From NCBI RefSeq assembly GCF_031755915.1, contig NC_083390.1, positions 20,259,501 through 20,323,500 on the forward strand: 64,000 nucleotides of DNA, given 5' to 3'. Positions 45,582-56,291 of this stretch are shown piece after piece. This DNA is from Ziziphus jujuba. Lineage: Eukaryota > Streptophyta > Magnoliopsida > Rosales > Rhamnaceae. A model generated the notes under the pieces. The model was not told where the DNA came from and did no database searches. It saw nothing but the letters and a program-made list of their open reading frames with translations. Every line of letters starts with the position of its first letter. The first letter of the stretch is position 1. The position numbers and the translations under genes were made by a program.

Positions 45582-45995
45582 TCAATCTGCGATGATGGTT
45601 GTACATTCCCCAGTCCATGTTTGGAAGACTTGAAGAACTTCTTGAAATAGCAGATTTCTAAGAGTGACATATAACAACTTGAAAATGAACTTCACAAAGA
45701 AAGCAATACACAAAAATAAGATGAACCACCCAAGATGTGGCACGAGTATCAATATGAGCATATTCAAGGCAAAACCCCCAGAAAATAGCTTAATTTTAGG
45801 CAAAATAGTTCTAGCGTTATGTGGACTTTGAAGATGGAGAAGTTCTGCAATGATATAGACAAATAAAAAAATGAAAAAGATTGCCATTGTTGTAAAATGC
45901 GTATCAAATGGTGAGATATCCTGTCGTTCATACATCAATTAAAGCAAACCAATCAAAGTAGTCATCAGAGTGGCAAAAATGTTGCTCATGGTCAT
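45582..45995 (-). pseudogene. Membrane-protein array copy J (delta type)
   Basis: Start MTMSNIFATLMTTLIGLL, then TAA (45939-45941) at codon 19 where copy M has CAA. The remainder is open: MYERQDISPFDTHF, TTMAIFFIFLFVYII, KIKLFSGGFALNMLILILVP, HLGWFILFLCIAFFVKFIF, ending CTTIIAD. One nonsense mutation is the only lesion I see. Reinitiation at the Met after the stop would give a ~117-residue protein lacking the first hydrophobic segment. Confidence 0.8.
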
Positions 45996-46380
45996 TGAGG
46001 CATAGGGTATTTGCAACTAGAGTATTTATAACTATTTCCCGTTCATATAGAATCTCAAAAGATATTTCAGGTTATTCGCTGATGGGTGGTTCACCTTGAA
46101 GTTTTGGCTCCACGAACCTGTTGTGTCTGGGTAAACACGAGTCATTAGGCTATATATATTCTAAATAAATCTAGAATTGGTGCCAAACGGCTTGTAGCAG
46201 TCAGCATACGTTTTAGTTTGACTTCGACCACTGTGATTTGTGTCCAAATGCAATCTGAGCCATTGGATTAGTGCCCAGGCAGTATTCGGATTTACGTCAC
46301 AAATGCAATTACCACTGTGGTCAATTTTTTATTTCAGCACACCGTCTGGCTGATGTGGGCCAATTGCCACTTTATTTATT

Positions 46381-46740
46381 TATATTTTGTCCAAAATAGT
46401 TTTATAATTATCTAATTTAACAGTTGTAGGAAATATTAAACTGCCGTTAATTATAAAATTACATATTTCAAAAAAAAAAAAAAAATTATAGGCTGGCTGG
46501 AGAGGCAATTCGACGTGGGCCGAATTAGATTTCTGGACATATTATCCTAGATGTTCAATATACGGGCTTAGCCAGTTATAAGTCTCAGACTGATGGGTCA
46601 TCACATTGGTAACAGTCCATGAAAATTGTTAGGCCCAAAGCTCTCTGAGGCCTAATGGACAACCAGGGGCATTACTGTCATTGTCCAAGAACAGTATAAC
46701 AAACTCGCCTCCCCGTAACTAATTTCAGATTCCCACTATG
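46381..46740. other. Intergenic upstream of the FLA gene
   Basis: GACGTGGGCCGAATTAGAT near 46513 and AGGCCTAATGGACAACCAGGGGC near 46650 are related to array sequence near 58215 and 57040. Contains the FLA promoter at its end. Confidence 0.5.
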
Positions 46741-46755
46741 ACACATCAGCAATCC

Positions 46756-46765
46756 TTCCCGCCAA
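46756..46765 (+). promoter_or_regulatory. E2F-type site, FLA promoter 4
   Basis: TTCCCGCCAA about 130 bp upstream of the FLA start codon, aligned with the sites at 19956, 26288 and 32387. Confidence 0.5.
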
Positions 46766-46893
46766 TTAACTTCCTTCAATTTTACCTCATATTCCACTGC
46801 ACGGCCTTCAAAGTTTTCAAACGCAGCGAAACAGATAGCAAAGTCACAACCCTGAAACCAAAAATTACCTTCAGAGCTCTCTCTCTCTCTCCA

Positions 46894-47900
46894 ATGGCTT
46901 CCTCGTTCCTTATCTCTCTCTTCCTTCTCTCTCTGGTTTCGCTCTCCTTCGCCCAATCCTCCGATTCCATCATGGATGCTGACGAGATCCTCTCTGTTTC
47001 CGGCTTCGAATCCATGGCTCTGACCCCCGAGCTCGCCTCCAAAGGCGTAATTCCAGTCAAGCCCTCTCTCACCGTCTTCGCTCCGGCAGACTCAGCCTTC
47101 ACACATTCCGGTCAACCCCCATTGACCCTCCTTCAATACCATCTTCTTCCACTTGCTTTCTCATACCGATGCCTCCAGTCGCTACCTTTCGGGGCAAGAA
47201 TTCCGACGATGCTTGCCAATCACTCTCTGTTCATCACTACGACTCAATCCGACTCCAGAATCTCGATCAACAATGTCAGGGTCAATGGGTCGCCTATTTA
47301 CGTCGATGGTTCGCTTATAATCTTCTGAATCGACCACTTCTTCAACCCCTATTTTCGGGTTTCGGATCCGAGAAGAATCGGAGCAAGAACGTGACAGATC
47401 GTCTATGTGTTCGATCGAATTCGAGCTCTACGATGGAAGTAACAGTTGATCATCATCATCCTTTTGATGAAGCTTGTGCGGTGATGAGATCCAGAGGGTG
47501 CTCTGTTATGGCATCGTTGCTCGAAATGCAAACCATGTTGACCATCTTTGCTCCTATTGATCAAGCTATGGTGAATCGGAAAACGAACGTGAGCGAATTC
47601 TCGTCGATCTTTCGCCTCCATATCATACCCTTCAGGCTTCCATGGAAGGATTTGATAGATTTTGTAGATGGAACTGAGTTACAGAGCAATTTGGAGGGGT
47701 TTACGATCAAGATCACCGGATCTTCTAAAGGACTGAGGATCAACGGCGTTCAGGTGATTTTGCCGGACATGCATCACAATGATTGGCTTGTGGTTCATGG
47801 GATCAGGGAGATTCTTGAAGGGCCAAAGCATGAAGAAAAAGTGCCTGAGTCTTTCTGTGGATTTGGTAAAGAAAACGAGGAGAACACCAACACTGGGTAG
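46894..47900 (+). pseudogene. Fasciclin-like arabinogalactan-type gene (FLA19/20/21-like), interrupted
   Basis: Start MASSFLISLFLLSLVSLSFA gives a clear signal peptide, so the product is secreted. The first FAS1 domain follows: ADEILSVSGFESMALTPELA, LTVFAPADSAF, PPLTLLQYHLLPLAF, INNVRVNGSPIYVDGSLIIF. A TGA at 47326-47328 ends this frame at 144 residues. Domain linker IDHFFNPYF continues after the stop; then near 47360-47400 the reading frame changes. The second FAS1 domain is intact in the new frame to 47900: FDEACAVMRSRGCSVMASLL, LTIFAPIDQAM, FRLHIIPFRLPW, INGVQVILPDMHHNDWLVV. FLA proteins mediate wall adhesion and signalling. A truncated single-domain product remains possible. Confidence 0.85.
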
Positions 47901-48368
47901 CCCTTTACCTCTCTGCCTCTGATTTTGTTGTTTCAGTTGAAAAAGTTAAATTCGTAACTGTGAATGCATGGTTTGGGTGTAGTTTTTCTCTACAGTTAAT
48001 TTCTTTGCATGGGGTTTTATGTCTGTTTGAGATCGATGTTTGTTTTTTCTAATTGCTAATCTTTTTAGTAAATGTGTTTTCTCTTTTTTGATGACGATCT
48101 TTTTTTCCTCATTGATGATGAAGTACAATTTTCTTTATATTTTGAGAAATTTTAATAGCAAAATTTTTGTTGCCATGACCTGAATTAAGATTCGGTAAAG
48201 AACGTAATCAGAGAGGTAAAAGAGCTGCAATCAATATCCTCAATGCATACAACGTCTTAATAAAGGAAATAAAGTTTATCATGTCTTAAAATAAAAATGG
48301 AAAAACGTTTAAAGTCCAAAATTTATTCTTACGGAATGATAAGGTGCACCACACATGGCCAAGAGCAC
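47901..48368. other. 3' flank of the FLA gene
   Basis: AT-rich probable 3'UTR. 48311-48420 aligns with 20201-20310 (CCAAAATTTATTCTTA, CACCACACATGGCCAAGAGC), the conserved segment between FLA and alpha genes. Confidence 0.5.
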
Positions 48369-48418
48369 CTAGAGGATCCAAGCATTGTAAGCATTTTTGT
48401 TATGATTTTCTTCATTAC
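48369..48418 (-). other. Alpha-type second exon, orphan and extended
   Basis: Minus strand: TTCCAG acceptor, AG|GTAATGAAG border, then (G)NEENHNKNAYNAWIL and TAG. The usual stop has become TAC, extending the frame by six codons. No alpha exon 1 is seen between here and K, possibly lost around the copia insertion. Confidence 0.4.
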
Positions 48419-49219
48419 CTGGAATCATCATATTAAAAAAGACTCATTAGCACGTGATGTAAAGTTAAGGGGTCACATATATAATATATGCATGAACATG
48501 TTTCCAAAAAGTACGTAGAAGAAACACCTTTCATAAGTTGCAGAAAACATAAAGCTCTCTATAATTGTCTATTTAGTGTTACTTTAGTCAACACATAGGC
48601 ATCATATCAAAACTTATGCATACTTGTGTGTATGCGTTCTTTTTTTTTTTTTTTTTTTGGGGAAAATTCTTTTGGTATGACATGTAAGCTTTCAGTCATG
48701 GGCATACACTGTTAACTAAACAATGTAGAAGAAAATTACGTTAATAATCCCAATGTTTTACAAGTTTTGTAGATTTATTTAGAATTTCTGAGGGTTACAG
48801 ATTCATCTTTTCACATTTCATTTTTTTGTTGCAATGTAATCCATTAGTGTAAACCACATTAAGTTTTTTCTTATAAATATTAATCAATTAAACCATATAT
48901 AATTGAATCTTAGGCAGCGACCATTACACGAAATGAAGGAGGGGATGGAGAAGTCTCTAATAATAATAATTTATTACTTAAAAAAAAATTTATAATCTAT
49001 ACAAATACAAAAGTAAATCTACAAAACTTACGAGGTAAAAATTAAGTTAAAATAATTCTTTTGTTGCAATGAGATCCATTTGCCATACATGGGGCTAGAC
49101 TGAATTGTCATATAGAGAGAGTCTTAAGTCTTAACCAACACACAGTCTAAATGTTTTTACAGCAAATAATAATAATAATAATAAAAAAACTGACCTTTGG
49201 TCATAGCAAAGCATTAGTG
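48419..49219. other. Intergenic
   Basis: AT-rich, with a poly-T run at 48642-48658 and an (AAT)n run near 49168-49182. No gene supported. Ends at the copia target duplication. Confidence 0.5.
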
Positions 49220-49224
49220 ATAAT

Positions 49225-49344
49225 TGTTAGAGTTAGTGACCCGAATTCTTGATGACCCGACCCGAAAAGCTCGCGGTGCGACCCATTTGGTGAAACTAAT
49301 TTTGGAGAAAAATTTGAGGCTCAGTGGTGGGCTACGGTCTCGGG
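49225..49344 (+). repeat. Truncated 5' LTR
   Basis: TGTTAGAGTTAGTGACCCGA through GGCTCAGTGGTGGGCTACGG then TCTCGGG, where the deletion joins to AGCGCAACATG of gag. It keeps one arm of the GC-rich hairpin, whereas this element's own 3' LTR has no hairpin. Confidence 0.88.
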
Positions 49345-49352
49345 AGCGCAAC

Positions 49353-52300
49353 ATGAGTTTCTCCATGTGGCAAGTCAAGATGAAGGCGATTTTGACACAG
49401 AATGGTTTACACAAGGCGTTGGTTGGCAAGGAGCAGATGCCGTCTTCGTGGGATGCCGAAAAGAAAGCCGAGGTTGATGAGCGTGCCCTATCCACCATTC
49501 AGCTATGCTTGTCCAATGAAGTTTTGAGGGAGGTCCTTGATCAGAAGACAACAAAGGACTTATGGGACAAGTTGGAATCTTTGTACATCACAAAGAATCT
49601 CACAACGAAACTGATTGCGAAGCACCGTCTATACACCCTTTCTATGGTTGAAGGTACATCTATTAAAACACACATAGATGACTTTTCTACTATTTTGTTG
49701 GATCTGGCGAACATGGACATTAAATATGATGATGAAGATCAGGCCCTAATGCTACTGCGTTCCTTACCTCCATCGTATAAAAATTTTAGGGAGACTTTGA
49801 TTTACAGTAATAAAACCCTAAAATTGGAGGACGTGAAAGCTTCTTTATATTCTAAGGAGTTGTTTGATAAGGAGTTGACCAGCAGTTCGGATAACAATAA
49901 TTTTGGGAGTTCCGGAGGAGAGGGTTTGATTGTTAGAGGTAGAACATCATCTAGAGATCAAAATAACAATGGTGGTAGTCGGTCAAGATCGAAGTCAAGG
50001 TTCAGAAACCTTATTTGTTACTACTGTAAGAAAAAAGGGCACATCAAAACTGAATGTCGTAAGCTTCAGAATAAAAATAATGAAAAGGGTAAGGAACATG
50101 CCGAAGCCAGTGTCGCACATGAGGAAATTGAAGATGGAGATGTTTATTCAGTGACTGAGGATAGTTCGGGCAAGCAGGGATGGATTTTGGATTCAGCCTG
50201 TTCGTTTCACATCTGTCTCCATAGGGATTGGTTCTTTTCTTATGTTCCGGTGGATAAAGGTGTTGTGCTGATGGGAGATGATCATCCTTGCTGTGTCATC
50301 GGCATTGGAACTGTAAGGGTGAAGATGCATGATGGAATTATCAGAACACTATCTGAGGTACGTCACGTTCCAGATATGTCTAAAAATTTAATTTCTTTAT
50401 CTGCTTTGGACAAGTCTGGTTGTTCTTTTTCTGGTGGAGGTGGAGTTTTGAGGGTTCTGAAGGGTGCTTTGGTGGTGATGAAAGCTAGCCTGGTTGGTAC
50501 ATTATACAGGCTACAGGGTTCTGTGGTAATGGGGTAGGCTGCTGTTTCAGTGTCCATGTCAGATTCGGATGTTACTCGTTTGTGGCATATGAGATTGGGC
50601 CATATGAGTGAGAAAGGTTTGGCGATGTTGAGCAAACGGAGTTTGCTTGGTGATCGGAGTATCTCGAAGTTGGAGTTTTGTGAACATTGTGTGTTTGGGA
50701 AGCAGAAGAGAGTTAGCTTCAGTACTGGAATTCACAAAACCAAAGGTACTCTAGACTACATTCATTCAGATCTTTGGGGACCCGCACGTACTACTTCTAA
50801 GGGTGGTGGCAGATATATGTTGACCTCCATTGATGATTTCTCCAGGAAGGTCTGGGTATATTTTTTGAAGCACAAGAATGACGTATTTGCTATCTTCAAG
50901 CAATGGAAAGCTTTGGTAGAGAAGCAGACGGAAAGAAGGGTGAAGCGCCTTCGTACAGATAATGGATTGGAGTTCTGTGATGGTGTTTTCAATGAGTTTT
51001 GTAGAAACGAAGGGATCGTTAGACATCTCACAGTTAGAGGAACTCCGCAGCAAAATGGTGTGGCTGAGCGGATGAACAGAACTCTTATGGAGAAAGTCCG
51101 ATGCATGCTGTCGAATTCTGGGTTAGCACAGGACTTTTGGGCAGAAGCAGCTGCTACAGCTTGCTACTTGGTGAATCGTTCTCCATCGGTAGCAATCGAT
51201 TGCAAGACTCCTGAAGAGGTATGGTCTGGAAAACCTGCTAATTATTTAGATTTGAAGGTATTTGGATGCCCTGCCTATGTTCATGTTAATGATGGTAAGC
51301 TTGAGCCTAGATCGAAGAAGGGCATATTTCTTGGTTACCCGCAGGGTGTAAAAGGATACAGAGTTTGGCTTCCTGATCCAAAGTCATCTAAGGTTGTGAT
51401 TAGCAGGGATGTTGTGTTTGATGAGATGGCAATGCTGCATCCGAAAAAGGAGCTCGTTGTTTCAGACAGTATGCCAAAGCAGGTGGAGTTTAGGGTGGAG
51501 GAAGTAAGTACTTCACAGAATGGTTCAGTTTCAGGCCCATTTGAGACACCCACTCATGTGGAAGAAGAGAGAATTGAGGAGGTGCAGGAGCATTCGATTG
51601 CCAAGGATAGACCTCGCAGGGAGATCAAGAAGCCCTCTAGTTTAGCTGACTATGTCACTTTTGCTTGTGTTGCAGCACAGGAGATCGAGAGTCCCAGTGA
51701 TCCTTGCAACTATTATGAAGCCATTTCATGTGAGGATTCTGCAAAGTGGTTAATTGCTATGCAGGAAGAGGTGGAGTCCCTTCATAAGAACCACACTTGG
51801 GAGTTGGTATTACCTCCAGAGGGTAAGAAGATTGTGGGATGCAAGTGGGTCTACAAAAAGAAAGAAGGCATTCCTGGTGTTGAAGATGCGAGGTACAAAG
51901 CACGTTTAGTAGCGAAGGGGTATTCACAGGTACAGGGAGTTGATTTTAATGATATATTTTCCCCTGTCGTTAAACATACTTCTATTCATGCTTTGTTAGC
52001 GCTAGTTGCTATGCATGATTTAGAGTTGGAGCAACTAGATGTGAAGACCGCTTTCTTGCATGGTGAGCTTGAGGAGACAATTTATATGCAGCAACCCGAA
52101 GGTTTCGAGGTTGAAGGAAAAGAGGATCATGTGTGTTTGTTGAAAAGGTCCTTGCATGGTTTGAAGCAATCCCCTCGTCAGTGGTACAAGCGGTTTGATG
52201 GGTTTATGGTTAGCCATGGCTATTCTAGAAGCCAATATGATAGCTGTGTGTATTTTAGGAAGTTGAAAGATGGCTCATTTGTCTATTTGTTGCTTTATGT

Positions 52301-53258
52301 TGATGATATGCTGATAGTGGCCAAGAAGAAATCCAATATCAACAGATTGAAAGCAGAATTGAGTGGTGAATTTGAGATGACAGATTTGGGAGCGGCAAAG
52401 AAGATTCTTGGTATGGAGATTGAGAGAGATAGATCTGCAGGTAAACTTTTCTTGACTCAAAGATCTTTTGTTGAGAAAGTTCTGGAGCGTTTTGGAATGA
52501 AGAACGCTAAACCTGTAAGTACTCCATTAGCTACTCATTTTAGATTGTCTGCTGATATGTCACCACAGTCGGATAGAGATATTGAGTATATGTCACATGT
52601 TCCTTATTCTAGTGCTATTGGTAGTTTGATGTATGCTATGGTGTGTACCCGTCCTGACATTGCACATGCTGTTAGTGTTGTGAGCCGGTATATGGCTAAT
52701 CCTGGCAAACAACACTGGCAAGCTGTCAAGTGGATTCTAAGGTACTTGAGAGGCACTACTAACACTTGTTTAGAGTTTGGTGGAAGTAAGGAGGGTGTAA
52801 GTGGATATGTTGATGCAGATTTTGCTGGGGATCTTGATAGAAGGAGGTCCACTACTGGTTACGTATTTACTCTTGGAGATACTTCTATCAGTTGGAAGTC
52901 TGTTTTGCAAGCAACAGTTGCACTATCAACTACAGAAGCTGAATATATGGCTATAGCTGAAGCGGTGAAAGAAGCTATTTGGTTAAGGGCGTTGATAGGT
53001 GAGTTGAGCTCTGAGCAGGAGAGTACGGTCATCAATTGTGATAGTCAGAGTGCTATCTATCTCACTAAGGATCAGATGTTTCACGAGAGGACAAAACATA
53101 TAGATGTTCGGTATCATTTTGTACGTGATGTTATTGCTCGTGGAGATATTGTTGTCAGCAAGGTGAGTACTCATGATAATCCTGCTGACATGATGACCAA
53201 GGCACTTCCAATAGCCAAGTTTGAGCATTGCTTGGACTTGGTTAGTGTTTGTTGTTGA
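49353..53258 (+). pseudogene. Tork/Tnt1-like copia gag-pol with one in-frame stop
   Basis: From MSFSMWQVKMKAIL: gag, CCHC knuckle (CYYCKKKGHIKTEC, near 50020), protease ILDSACSFH (near 50183), then TAG at 50535-50537 between protease and integrase. The same frame continues 50538-53258: [11 protein letters not shown] and CEHCVFGK (integrase zinc site), [15 protein letters not shown] and [14 protein letters not shown] (integrase core), [34 protein letters not shown] and YVDDM (reverse transcriptase), [20 protein letters not shown] and [16 protein letters not shown] (RNase H). No indel relative to the left-edge copy. Some reading tools would start it at a TTG inside the LTR (49224), which is not credible. 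Confidence 0.95.
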
Positions 53259-53364
53259 GCTTTGCCCTTAAGGGCTTTTGTGGAAGAGGATGGCAACTTT
53301 TATCGAAGTTTGGAGTTTTGTATGTTTTTCATTCCTTATATGGAATTCGTGTCAAGGTGGAGAT

Positions 53365-53700
53365 TGTTAGAGTTAGTGACCCGAATTCTTAATGACCCGA
53401 CCCGAAAAGCTCGCGGTGCGACCCATTTGGTGAAACTAATTTTGGAGAAAAATTTGGGGCTCTGTTCAATTTTAGGGTTTCTTCCGTATATATATTTCTT
53501 ATTCTTTTGGGGTTTGGTGGTTGTAATTGGGGTTTTAGGGTATAGCGCAGTTTTTCTCACCTTTGTACCAATCTTTCGATATTGGATTTGCTTCTCCCTG
53601 CCCGTGGTTTTTCCCGTCAAGGGTTTCCACGTAAATCCTGTGTTTGTTCTTCGTTTTCTTTGTTTCCGTTGCTATTTATTTTTCTCCTAATTCCGTAACA
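53365..53700 (+). repeat. 3' LTR of the plus-strand Tork-like copia
   Basis: 336 bp, TGTTAGAG to CCGTAACA. Colinear with the left-edge LTR except that the GC-rich double hairpin is absent (GGGGCTCTGTTCAATTTTAG runs straight through). Confidence 0.92.
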
Positions 53701-53705
53701 ATAAT

Positions 53706-54430
53706 AATAATAAATATAATAATACCTAGGTCATTCTAACACTTGGATTATCAGTACCCCGAGTTCATACGACGTACTTTCCTTATTCGTTGCGCGGCCC
53801 AAAGCCACGGGTATTAATTGATATTCCCTAAGCGGGAGCAAATTACAATAGTAAATGGGTAAATAGGAAGGAAATGATGAAGAAGTGAGAAAGGGATGAT
53901 GGTCTTGCTGAATTTGGGCACAAAGATAATCTTGTTCACACCGCTTAACACATTGAATATGATATCGAATATTGCAACTTGCAGCATTTCATATACAACT
54001 TATATACTGAAGGTACAAACTGACAATTTAATGTAAATAAAAATGAATATAGAAACGTGGCCATGGAATGGAAGTGTTATTTCTACTCATTTTCATCAAA
54101 TTCTGAACTCGAAATATAGTACATATATCCATTCAGTTTCATATATTGAAAAACATCTTAACCATGCTCTCATACGTACCAACACTTGCGCTCACTTATA
54201 AAAGCTTCCTGTTGCAAGAAAGTTACACTGCTTGCACAGAAACAACAATTTCCTAACAGTCAAAATCCCAAAAAATTAAGTGCAAGCATCAATTAAGAAA
54301 ACCGAATCATTTGAGTTTTGTTCAAAAACCAATTTCGTAGCATGTTTGTTAAAGCAATCAAGTTTGACATTATCATTTTCCGCATCAGCAATTAATCAAA
54401 GGAAAAAAAAAAACTTTTTTATTTATAAAA
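53706..54430. other. Intergenic; 3' flank of gene K
   Basis: No gene seen. 54295-54335 (CGAATCATTTGAGTTTTGTT then CAAAAACC) is the conserved 3'-flank motif found beside other array members. Confidence 0.55.
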
Positions 54431-54435
54431 ATATC

Positions 54436-54906
54436 TTACACGGGAAGCCGGTTTGGCGGTGTGACTACTATCTTACTGCCACGACGGTGGTGGGGGATAA
54501 GCCTGCTCAAAATACGAATGGCCAGAAGAATCTTATATAGCAGCCATACATAGAGTGCGGTAAGCGACCCTTCAGAAACAACCTTCACGAAGCACACAAT
54601 CCAAAAGGCTAAAATGAACCATCCAAGAAGAGCAAGGACGAGTAAGAGCATAATCAAGGCAAGGCTACCAGAAAAGAGTATAATTTTAGACATAATAGGA
54701 GCATAATAATTCTCGTTTGGAATATTGGGTACTACTAGCTTATCCGCTGCTATGGACGAAATGCCATAGATGACAAAGTTAACAAAGAAGATGAGCATGG
54801 TTTTGGGATGTGTATCAAAGGCTGACACATTATTTCCCTCGTACATCAACTCTAGCAAAGCCACCAAAATGGCCATCAGAGTGACCAAAATCTGGACCGA
54901 GTTCAT
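54436..54906 (-). CDS. Membrane-protein array gene K
   Basis: Intact 156-residue frame: MNSVQILVTLMAILVALLEL, then YEGNNVSAFDTHP (22-34), membrane segment 37-53 (MLIFFVNFVIYGISSIA), NENYYAPIMSKI (64-75), SLALIMLLLVLALLGWFILA (81-100) and FWIVCFVKVV, a third hydrophobic stretch (116-131: LTALYVWLLYKILLAI), a basic tail (RLIPHHRRGSK) and the C-terminus PPNRLPV shared with E. The N-terminal half is alpha-like and the terminus beta-like, so it may be a recombinant of the two types. This fits its place between the FLA gene and gamma L. No lesions. Function unknown. Confidence 0.78.
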   Translation of the reverse strand: MNSVQILVTLMAILVALLELMYEGNNVSAFDTHPKTMLIFFVNFVIYGISSIAADKLVVPNIPNENYYAPIMSKIILFSGSLALIMLLLVLALLGWFILAFWIVCFVKVVSEGSLTALYVWLLYKILLAIRILSRLIPHHRRGSKIVVTPPNRLPV

Positions 54907-55582
54907 CTTCTGCTTACTCCTTGCACAGAGCTGTGTGATGAAGGTAGCTCCAAATCGATGAGTTTTTCAGCTTTTGAAACAAAGTTTTATTCAAATATTG
55001 TCGCTCTTTAAACTTTGCCGTCTATTTGGATGTTCAAAATATTTAACACACAACAACAATGCTATGTGGGGCCACCAATGAAGAGGCTGGTACGTGGCAC
55101 AGCCTTTTTGTTTTTTTATGATGAAGGACCCCCTACAATCCAAAGAGAAATCCTAGAAATACTCGTGTCTTCTATCCTTTAAAAAATGGAAAATAAAAAA
55201 AAAAAATTAGAAAAAAAATTTCTTATGGTTTTTGGAGATCATATTTAGGCAGCCTTCAAATTCCATGTCTTTTTTATTTATTTATTTATTTATATTTTAA
55301 TGCAAATTAAAAATACAGTTTTCATTTTCCGAGGATCAGATGTACTAATTCATAAATTCAAATTCAGGATTAGTCTAATGATATATACTAAAATTTACTA
55401 ATCTATCATAACCATAAATACTATTATTTTTATTATTGCATAGCTCCAGAAAAAAAAAAAGAAGAAATATATATTGTTATTGTATAGTTAATATTGTTTC
55501 TGATCAAGTATGGGTTTTCAATTGATCACCGATATTTTGGACAATTTTAGATTACTTTCGCCTAAGAAAATTTTTACATGTG

Positions 55583-55619
<37 letters not shown>

Positions 55620-56205
55620 CCTTTGATCCATTCAAATATATGTATTGGATATGGCCCATATTTTTAATGACAGATAAATTTCATTTAGACACTTTTAAGT
55701 GTGGTCATAATTATGTATATGACTTTTAATTATAAAAATTAATTGATATCGAGTTTTGAATATGATCTTTTATAAATATGGATTGAGCTATAATTAAAAC
55801 AAACTTGAAAAAGAATAACCGAAAATTTTTCTTTTAATGTGAAGGGAGATGGTTGTAATGTTATAGATAAAATAGATCTCCCATGCCTGTTAAGGTTCAT
55901 CTTTTGTCGTTCACATTTGTAGTGTTCAAAGCACATTATGAGGAAGTTATGCATCATATTCCACCATTTTGTTTTTGACCTAAGCATAGTTTATAGGAAG
56001 GAATACTTAAATATATAATATTTTATATTATATATAGTCAGAAATGATATAATAAGGGATTTATGAAGAAGATGTGAAAAATAACATTCATAATTGTTAA
56101 ATTTACATAATATTTATGATTTGAAAATTCTGGATAACTGTTTTTTATAATTTTTTTTCATAACTTTTTTATCATATTATTCCTCATCATACAATATATG
56201 TATAT
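54907..56205. other. Intergenic, AT-rich
   Basis: K promoter side. (TATT)n lies near 55276-55295 and (TA)n at 55587-55616. 55890-55980 (GGTTCATCTTTTGTCGTTCA, TATTCCACCATTTTGT) is duplicated at 57697-57795. No gene. Confidence 0.5.
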
Positions 56206-56207
56206 AT

Positions 56208-56215
56208 AGAGAGAG

Positions 56216-56289
<74 letters not shown>
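56208..56289. repeat. (AG)n microsatellite, ~82 bp
   Basis: Nearly pure GA repeat with three AAAG interruptions in its first third. Just precedes block Y; the corresponding place near 63785-63812 has (TA)n instead. Confidence 0.95.

Positions 56290-56291
<2 letters not shown>

Larger units (their letters stand above)
40140..46380. repeat. Duplicated block X (gamma I + delta J)
   Basis: Colinear with block Y (about 56290-63125) through copies I/L and J/M and the DNA between: GGTAGCTATGTAATAACATG, CAGGAACGTACGTAT, GGAGGTGCATAAACTTGATT, CTTGTCAAAGTTCTCCA, and at the end CAGCACACCGTCTGGCTGAT. Differences include the 684-bp insertion (only in X) and the 197-bp solo LTR (only in Y). Confidence 0.88.
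49220..53705 (+). mobile_element. Tork/Tnt1-like copia insertion, 5'-deleted, near-twin of the left-edge element
   Basis: Target duplication ATAAT (49220-49224 and 53701-53705) shows a standard integration. A 5' LTR remnant (49225-49344) is fused directly to gag; the rest of the LTR, the primer site and the first 13 gag codons are missing. gag-pol runs 49353-53258 with one TAG. AGGTGGAGAT (53355-53364) is the polypurine tract before a 336-bp 3' LTR (53365-53700). It cannot be reverse-transcribed itself, lacking a primer site. Confidence 0.95.

Noticed and set aside
49224..49352. Start of gag at 49224
   Set aside because: That start is a TTG inside the LTR and the frame only joins gag because of a deletion; the first credible Met is at 49353.
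22695..54906. Assigning the membrane family to the ankyrin-associated PGG domain
   Set aside because: General layout (short hydrophobic protein, polar loop, C-terminal membrane pair) is similar but the PGG signature is absent and the FDTHP motif is not part of it.
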